A stretch of DNA of 46,659 bases from contig NZ_FOHZ01000021.1 in assembly GCF_900111555.1 (NCBI RefSeq), forward strand, positions 1 through 46,659. Direction: 5' to 3'. Positions 39,529 through 46,659 of the stretch are shown piece after piece; position 1 is the stretch's first letter, and the number at the start of each line of letters is the position of its first letter. The translations under genes and the position numbers were made by a program. The DNA is from Marinobacter segnicrescens. GTDB lineage: Bacteria; Pseudomonadota; Gammaproteobacteria; Pseudomonadales; Oleiphilaceae. The notes beneath the pieces were generated by a model. That model was not told the DNA's origin. It was given only the letters and a program-made list of their open reading frames with translations, and did not search any database.

Positions 39529-40731
39529 ATGAACTCCAACCTGTCCCGACTACACCCCTACCCGTTTGAGAAACTGGCCAAGTTGAAGGCCGATGTGGTG
39601 CCACCGGCTGACACCCCCCCGATTTCCCTGGGCATTGGCGAGCCCAAGCACCCCTCGCCGGAATTCGTCAAACGGGTGATTGCCGACAACCTGGACCGGC
39701 TGGCCAACTACCCGACCACCGGCGGCATGCCGGAACTGCGCCAGGCCATTGCTGACTGGGCGACCCGCCGGTTCCAGCTGAACCCGGGCACCCTCAGGGC
39801 CGATGGCAACGTGGTACCCGTTAACGGCACCCGGGAAGGCATTTTCTCATTTGTGCAGGCAGCGATTGACGCCAGCCGTCCGGCCACCGTGGTCAGCCCG
39901 AATCCCTTCTACCAGATCTATGAGGGAGCAGCGCTGCTGGCCGGTGCCACGCCCGTATACCTGCCCTGCGATGGCAGCAACGGCTTCATCCCGGATTTTG
40001 ACGCTGTGCCCGAGAGCGTCTGGAAAGACTGCCAGATCCTGTTCCTGTGCTCGCCAGGCAATCCCAGTGGCGCCGTGATACCCCGGGATACCCTGGTGCG
40101 GGTCATCGAACTGGCCGACCAGCACGACTTCATCATTGCTTCCGATGAATGCTACTCCGAGCTCTACCCGGACGAGTCTAACCCGCCGGAAGGCCTGTTG
40201 CAGACCTGCACCGCCATCGGCCGGGACGACTACGCCCGCTGCGTCGTGTTCCACAGCCTGTCCAAGCGCAGCAACCTGCCCGGCCTGCGCTCCGGCTTCG
40301 TGGCCGGCGATGCGAATATCCTGAAAGAATACCTGCGTTATCGCACCTACCACGGCTGCGCCATGCCGATCCACAACCAACTGGCCAGCATCGCCGCGTG
40401 GCAGGACGAGGACCACGTAAAGGAAAACCGCGCCGCCTACCGGGCCAAGTTCGAAGCGGTGGTGCCCATCCTGCAGCAGGTCATGAAGGTGGATTTCCCG
40501 GACGCCGGGTTCTATCTGTGGCCGCAAACGCCCATGAGCGACGAAGCCTTCGCCCGTGATCTTTCCGCCGAACAGAACGTACACGTGCTGCCAGGTCGTT
40601 ATCTGTCCCGCACCGTCGACAGCTACAACCCCGGCGAGAACCGCGTACGCATGGCGCTGGTCGCGCCGCTGGAAGAGTGTGTAGAAGCGGCTGAGCGGAT
40701 TGTGAAGTTTCTGCGGAGCAGAGAAGCTTAA
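39529..40731 (+). CDS. dapC: Succinyldiaminopimelate transaminase
   Basis: This 400-residue class I/II PLP aminotransferase makes N-succinyl-LL-diaminopimelate. Lys246 (SLSKRSNLPGLRSGF) holds PLP; SPNPFYQIYEGA and SPGNPSGAV are family motifs. The neighbouring dapD and dapE support dapC rather than another aminotransferase. ATG 39529 gives the usual N-terminus, but no Shine-Dalgarno sequence is seen; the upstream bases belong to or adjoin the IS200/IS605-type element. Confidence 0.93.
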   Translation: MNSNLSRLHPYPFEKLAKLKADVVPPADTPPISLGIGEPKHPSPEFVKRVIADNLDRLANYPTTGGMPELRQAIADWATRRFQLNPGTLRADGNVVPVNGTREGIFSFVQAAIDASRPATVVSPNPFYQIYEGAALLAGATPVYLPCDGSNGFIPDFDAVPESVWKDCQILFLCSPGNPSGAVIPRDTLVRVIELADQHDFIIASDECYSELYPDESNPPEGLLQTCTAIGRDDYARCVVFHSLSKRSNLPGLRSGFVAGDANILKEYLRYRTYHGCAMPIHNQLASIAAWQDEDHVKENRAAYRAKFEAVVPILQQVMKVDFPDAGFYLWPQTPMSDEAFARDLSAEQNVHVLPGRYLSRTVDSYNPGENRVRMALVAPLEECVEAAERIVKFLRSREA

Positions 40732-40747
40732 AAACCAGGACCAACCA

Positions 40748-41092
40748 ATGAAACTCTACGGCATCAAGAACTGCGACACCGTCAAGAAGGCCCGCAAGTG
40801 GCTGGACGACAACGGCATCGCTTACGACTTCCACGACTTCAAGAAAGACGGCCTGGATGAAACCCTGCTGTCCCGCTGGGAACAGGCCATCGGCTGGGAA
40901 GCCTTGATCAATAAACGGGGCACCACCTGGCGAAAGCTGCCGGAGGAGCTTCGTGATACCATTGGCGCCCAGACCGCCCACGAGATCATGCTCGACAACC
41001 CGTCGATTATTAAACGGCCGGTGGTGGAGAGCGGTGATCAGGTGAGCGTTGGCTTCAACGCCGAAGAGTGGGCAACACGATTCAAGAAATGA
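40748..41092 (+). CDS. ArsC/Spx-family reductase-like protein (YffB type)
   Basis: This 114-residue thioredoxin-fold protein has a single conserved Cys in GIKNCDTVKKARKWL, so no CXXC pair, and INKRGTTWRKLPEE. It is probably glutathione-dependent; the physiological substrate is not established. It stands between dapC and dapD (gaps of 16 and 17 bp), as in many related genomes. Confidence 0.9.
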   Translation: MKLYGIKNCDTVKKARKWLDDNGIAYDFHDFKKDGLDETLLSRWEQAIGWEALINKRGTTWRKLPEELRDTIGAQTAHEIMLDNPSIIKRPVVESGDQVSVGFNAEEWATRFKK

Positions 41093-41109
41093 TTTCAGAG
41101 GAGCACCAG

Positions 41110-43270
<2,161 letters not shown>

Positions 43271-43276
43271 GAACCC

Positions 43277-43308
43277 TATCCCTCTCCCTGATCACAGGGA
43301 GAGGGATA
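43277..43308. terminator. Bidirectional terminator between dapE and the cold-shock gene
   Basis: A 14-bp perfect stem (TATCCCTCTCCCTG with CAGGGAGAGGGATA) has a four-base loop and serves two convergent genes, ending seven bases after dapE and lying seven before the end of the opposite gene. Confidence 0.75.
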
Positions 43309-43314
43309 TAACGG

Positions 43315-43875
43315 TCAATCGAGGGTAGAGACGTTATCCGCCTGCAAGCCCTTGGACGCCTCGACCACATCAAACCGCACAGCCTGGCCCTGACGCAGGA
43401 CCCGGCGGCCGCGGCCGCGGATGGCGCGGAAGTGCACGAACACCTCATCACCGCTTTCGCGGACAATAAAGCCAAAGCCTTTCTTCACATTGAACCACTT
43501 GACGGTGCCTTCTTCCTCACCCTCAGGGCCGTAATCTTCATCATCGTATTCGTCATTGTCATCCTGGGCCTGCGGGCGTGAACGCTGCTGACCCTGGTTG
43601 CTGACGGGGCGGGATACCTTACCGGGTTTGCGCTCATTGATGACAACCGTCAGCACACCCACAATGGCAAACAACACAAAGGTGATGATATAGGCGGCAA
43701 TACCCTGGGCGCTGCCCAGAACAAATTGCGGGCTGTCTGCAATCGCACTGCTACCGGCGGCGGAAAGGATATAAAGGACTTCCGGCGTGGTGTTTACAAG
43801 GATAAATCCAAGAACCAGCGGGGCGAGGATCGCAACCAATACCGCTGACAGAATTGCTCTTTTTGGATTACGCAT
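43315..43875 (-). CDS. Membrane-anchored cold-shock-domain protein
   Basis: This 186-residue protein has two transmembrane helices (about 6-30, [20 protein letters not shown]; and 55-76), then a linker rich in Gln, Asp and Glu, and a C-terminal cold-shock domain (about 120-185) with RNP1 (KGFGFI) and RNP2 (VFVHF). It should bind single-stranded RNA or DNA at the membrane. ATG 43875 gives MRNPKRAIL; an earlier ATG at 43926 is also open. Cold-shock domains are usually small free proteins, so the membrane anchor is notable. Confidence 0.8.
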   Translation of the reverse strand: MRNPKRAILSAVLVAILAPLVLGFILVNTTPEVLYILSAAGSSAIADSPQFVLGSAQGIAAYIITFVLFAIVGVLTVVINERKPGKVSRPVSNQGQQRSRPQAQDDNDEYDDEDYGPEGEEEGTVKWFNVKKGFGFIVRESGDEVFVHFRAIRGRGRRVLRQGQAVRFDVVEASKGLQADNVSTLD

Positions 43876-44020
43876 GGATACAACGGGCTCCGTAAAATCA
43901 TTGATAACGTTTGTGGAAATAACCATTATTCACCGGACACGTGCCAAAACCCGACACCCCGGCAAATAAAGCGGGCATAATACCAGATTCCCCACAAACC
44001 TGACCAAAGCGTTCCACATA

Positions 44021-44257
44021 ATGGCGAATACCGACACAAACACGACAGAAAAACTGTTGGAAAGAATGGATGAACTGGAAACCCGCCTGGCCTTCCAGGA
44101 TGAACTGATCAACACCCTGTCAGACCAGGTCGCCCAGCAGGAACTGAATATCCGCAAGCTGTGGGAAGCCAAGCAGCACCTGAAGAAGCAACTTTCTGAA
44201 ATTTCACCATCGAACATCAAACCCGAGCACGAGGAGTCTCCACCACCTCACTACTGA
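44021..44257 (+). CDS. slyX: SlyX family protein
   Basis: This 78-residue coiled-coil protein has the family pattern LETRLAFQDELINTLSDQVA and the conserved C-terminal PPPHY. Its role is unknown. It is divergent from the cold-shock gene, with a 145-bp shared promoter region. Confidence 0.9.
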   Translation: MANTDTNTTEKLLERMDELETRLAFQDELINTLSDQVAQQELNIRKLWEAKQHLKKQLSEISPSNIKPEHEESPPPHY

Positions 44258-44661
44258 AAATGACGAATGCAGATCAACGACCATGCTCCAGATTGAGATC
44301 GAGGCCCAGAAACAAAAGTCCCGCTGATCATCATCAATCTCACCTCGCAGACATTCAGGTGCGCCCCTGAGTAGAATCTTGCTAAAGCCATTCAAGATCA
44401 TTGGTGCGCCGACTTCTTTTTACTTTGTCCGGTGTTGAATCACCGCCACTCCAACCTTCCCCAATACAGCCCTCGACTAAACGGAAGCGTGAGCAAGTTC
44501 GGCGCCGTTCACTCGCGCTATTCGCCGCATTCCAATCATTCAACATACTGGCAACACTGAAACGTGTAGTCGCGCCGCCAGAAGTGATCATTTCAATCCT
44601 CCATAGCACACGATGATATCAGTGCAGCAAAAATACTCCTCTGCCCCATTTTCACCACGCC
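44258..44661. other. Intergenic stretch before the IS21 remnant, no supported gene
   Basis: Open frames of about 70 codons exist on both strands (44401-44616 plus; 44382-44609 minus) but neither has a ribosome site or a recognisable product. The GC content is lower than in the core genes. It may be decayed IS-associated DNA. Confidence 0.4.
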
Positions 44662-45032
44662 TGTCAATGGCCATTTATTTTGACCCACCTTTGGCCAATA
44701 AAATTGACCCACCTTTCATAGTCTAACTTGTAACTTTCTGCTTCAGTCGATAGCTTTCTCCTCCCAACATGAAGATGTGTGAATGGTGGATAACCCGGTC
44801 AATGATCGGCACCGCCACGTTGTCGTCGTGGAAGAACTCGCCCCAGCTGGTGAAGTCCTTGCTGGTGGTCAGGATGATGGAGCGGTATTCGTACAGGCTG
44901 TTTATCAGCTGGAACAGGTTGTACCGGGCCTGCCGCGTCATGGGCAGGTAACCCAGCTCATCAATGACCAACAGGTCGTATTTAGCCAGGGCGTTGACCC
45001 GCTTTTTCAGCTCACCCTTCATCTCCGGAGTC
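44662..45032 (-). mobile_element. IS21-family remnant, truncated at the IS3 element
   Basis: The terminus TGTCAATGGCCATTTATTTTG begins at 44662, with two copies of TTGACCCACCTTT at 44680-44692 and 44705-44717, which is the repeat pattern of IS21 ends. Behind it lies the 3' part of istB. The element is interrupted at 45033 by the end of an IS3-family element. The istA gene and the other terminus are not in the window. Confidence 0.82.
44723..45032 (-). pseudogene. istB: 3' fragment of istB, IS21 helper ATPase
   Basis: About 103 residues of the AAA+ helper of IS21 transposition remain: Walker B LLVIDELGYLP, sensor SIILTTSKDFTSWGEFF, and HHSHIFMLGGESYRLKQ at the end. The Walker A region was lost at the junction with the IS3 element at 45033. 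The apparent ATG at 45022 is internal. Confidence 0.9.
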
Positions 45033-45068
45033 TGTCAACGTAGTTGTCGCGTTTAAGCATTCAGCTCT

Positions 45069-46115
45069 TTAACAGTTCACCGCCTTCTCCGGATTCAGGG
45101 TCACTGATTCCGGCAAGCTGAAGTTTCGGATATCACCGGACCAGCGCCGCGGGTTCGCGGTCTTCGCAGCCTCGATCACCTGTTTGCGCTGAGCCAGGAT
45201 CTGGTCAGCCTCGCCATCGTGACGCTGCTGAGGTGTTACGTAATTCAAGGCGCTGTGACGGTGCTCGGTGTTGTACCAGCGCACGAAGGCCAGCACCCAG
45301 TCACGGGCGTCCTCGATGGTGCTGAAGCCGTTGACCGGGAACCCTGGTCGGAACTTCAGGGTTTTGAACAGCGACTCTGAGTAGGCGTTATCGTTGCTTA
45401 CTCTGGGCCGGCTGTTCGAGGGCGTAATGCCCAGGTCGTACAGCTTTTCCAGGAAGGTCGAGGCCTTCATGGGGCTGCCATTGTCCGAGTGCAGCACAAG
45501 AGGCTTCTCCCTGGCTGCCAGGTGCTCACGCCAGTAAGCCTTTTCGATGAACTCACTGGCCAGCTCTCCCGTTTCGCTCTGGTAGACCTCGTGACCAACG
45601 ATCTTGCGGCTGTAGACGTCCAGCATCAGGTACAGATAGAACCAGGTGCCTCGTGCTGGGCCCGGCAACCAGGAGATATCCCACGACCACAGTTGGTTGG
45701 GTTCTGTGGCTTGGTGTGTCGTCGCCTGTCTCTTGGGCTGTGGCGCTTTCTGACGGCCTCTGGGGTTAACCTGGCCATGCTCCCGCAGCACACGGTAAAA
45801 GGTCGACTCCGAGGCCAGGTAATGCCCCTGATCCATTTGGTCCGCAACGATGAATGCCGGCGGACAGCTCTGGTATCTCTTTTGATTGCTGAGTGACACC
45901 ACAGCCTGACGCTCCTGATCCGTCAGTTTGTTAGTCGGTGCCGGCCTGGGCACCACCGGTCTCTGATCCGCTTTGACAGCCTTATCAGTCGTCCAGCGCT
46001 GGAAGGTGCGCACACTCAGGTTCAGCAAGGCACAGGCCTTGGCCAGCCGGGCGCCGCTGCTCTGAGCTTCGTGGATCAGAGCAACCGCCTGCTGGCGATC
46101 CGGGAGGCTGGTCAT
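45069..46115 (-). CDS. IS3-family transposase OrfB (DDE)
   Basis: This 348-residue protein has an IS3-type DDE core: NQLWSWDISWLPG, LVLHSDNGSPM and the Glu of NDNAYSESLFKTLK, then the WYNTEHRHSALN tail. It starts inside the orfA stop (ATGA), so coupled translation rather than a frameshift may produce it. The catalytic residues are intact. Confidence 0.93.
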   Translation of the reverse strand: MTSLPDRQQAVALIHEAQSSGARLAKACALLNLSVRTFQRWTTDKAVKADQRPVVPRPAPTNKLTDQERQAVVSLSNQKRYQSCPPAFIVADQMDQGHYLASESTFYRVLREHGQVNPRGRQKAPQPKRQATTHQATEPNQLWSWDISWLPGPARGTWFYLYLMLDVYSRKIVGHEVYQSETGELASEFIEKAYWREHLAAREKPLVLHSDNGSPMKASTFLEKLYDLGITPSNSRPRVSNDNAYSESLFKTLKFRPGFPVNGFSTIEDARDWVLAFVRWYNTEHRHSALNYVTPQQRHDGEADQILAQRKQVIEAAKTANPRRWSGDIRNFSLPESVTLNPEKAVNC

Positions 46116-46612
46116 TCGTCCTCGTCTTTGGGGCCCCAGATCGCCTCGGCTTTTTTTGACAGCGTCAGTAGCGCTGCCGTTTCTGCCAGGGCCTTTTCCT
46201 TGCGACGTAATTCAGATTCGAGCTTTTTGACGCGCTTTTTCTCAGTCGTCGCCGCTTTCCGGTTACGCCTGGCCTGTTCATCAGACTGGGCGTTGGCACC
46301 CATGCAGGCGGTCTTCCAGGCTTCGATTTGTTCCGGATACAGACCGTGCTTGCGACAATATTCACCGAGTTCCGCCTCGGTCATCGGGGCGGTCTCCAGA
46401 ACAATGCGGAACTTCTCTTCGCTACTCCACTTTTCAGGCGTGGCTGAGTTCGACGGCAAAACGGCACCTCGTTCTCTGGCGGCTTTGCGCCAATTGTACA
46501 AGGTCGCGGTGCTGATGCCTTCCTGGCCAGCTAACTCGGCCACCGTCAGGCTGTGAGGTGGGGCCATCTTCTGGAGGATGGCTTCCTTACGTTCCGGTGA
46601 GTAATGGGGCAT
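46112..46612 (-). CDS. IS3-family OrfA (helix-turn-helix)
   Basis: This 166-residue protein starts with HTH sequence (YSPERKEAILQKM, LTVAELAGQEGISTATLYNW) followed by a second helical part and a leucine-zipper-like coiled coil (KKRVKKLESELRRKEKALAE). It is longer than most OrfA proteins (about 100 residues). It overlaps orfB by four bases. Confidence 0.9.
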   Translation of the reverse strand: MPHYSPERKEAILQKMAPPHSLTVAELAGQEGISTATLYNWRKAARERGAVLPSNSATPEKWSSEEKFRIVLETAPMTEAELGEYCRKHGLYPEQIEAWKTACMGANAQSDEQARRNRKAATTEKKRVKKLESELRRKEKALAETAALLTLSKKAEAIWGPKDEDE

Positions 46613-46659
46613 GGTTGTCCTCTGAAATCATCAGGCGACAACTACGCTGACACATAGGG

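Larger units (their letters stand above)
45033..46652 (-). mobile_element. IS3-family element, complete
   Basis: Terminal inverted repeats TGTCAACGTAGTTGTCGC (45033-45050) and its counterpart ending at 46652 differ at one of 18 bases. The 1,620-bp element carries orfA and orfB on the minus strand. The bases on either side do not match, so no target duplication is seen. Confidence 0.85.

Noticed and set aside
44382..44609. 75-codon minus-strand frame left of the IS21 remnant
   Set aside because: No ribosome site and no recognisable family; an overlapping plus-strand frame of similar length is equally open.

Overview
The window looks like a chromosomal segment of a marine gammaproteobacterium, most likely Marinobacter or a close relative. 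This is inferred from high-GC coding sequence, the gene order map-glnD-dapC-(arsC-like)-dapD-dapE, the envelope block rpsB-tsf-pyrH-frr-uppS-cdsA-dxr-rseP-bamA-skp-lpxD-fabZ-lpxA-lpxB-rnhB, and a small slyX gene. No rRNA or tRNA gene and no CRISPR array was recognised.

Layout. Positions 1-95 are the terminus of an IS21-like element that cuts a SNF2-type helicase gene (96-432). Positions 659-10203 form a minus-strand block that is less GC-rich than the rest. It carries a complete type I Zorya anti-phage system: zorA 9240-7204, zorB, zorC, zorD. A metallophosphoesterase gene lies just upstream and an ASCH-like domain gene just downstream. Positions 10.4-13.3 kb hold small accessory genes: a hypothetical protein, a WYL regulator facing a two-gene operon that seems to start at CTG, and an HEXXH protein. 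Positions 13.4-14.8 kb are a gene graveyard: the last 24 codons of an alpha/beta-hydrolase, the 3' half of an acyl-CoA ligase, and a PaaX-like regulator with an amber codon, the latter two fused head to head by a deletion. Positions 15.2-18.6 kb carry an acyl-CoA dehydrogenase, an alpha/beta-hydrolase and an exported cyclase-family protein, probably a small catabolic cluster. An SRAP peptidase (yedK type) follows.

Positions 19.5-34.5 kb are core housekeeping genes on the minus strand: ribosomal protein S2, EF-Ts, UMP kinase, ribosome recycling factor, undecaprenyl-PP and CDP-DAG synthesis, the MEP pathway enzyme Dxr, the RseP protease, outer-membrane assembly (BamA, Skp), lipid A synthesis (LpxD, FabZ, LpxA, LpxB) and RNase HII. 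Divergently, on the plus strand, come map, glnD and the lysine/diaminopimelate genes dapC, dapD and dapE. A tnpB-only IS200/IS605-type element sits between glnD and dapC, its end overlapping the glnD stop codon. After dapE lie a strong bidirectional terminator, a membrane-anchored cold-shock-domain protein and slyX. The right end (44.66-46.66 kb) is an IS21 remnant truncated at an IS3-family element.

The most interesting parts are the Zorya operon with its two flanking candidate accessory genes, the decayed catabolic cluster with a recognisable paralogue remnant, the TnpB element whose predicted guide reads the glnD 3' end, and the CTG-initiated mini-operon with a palindromic operator candidate.
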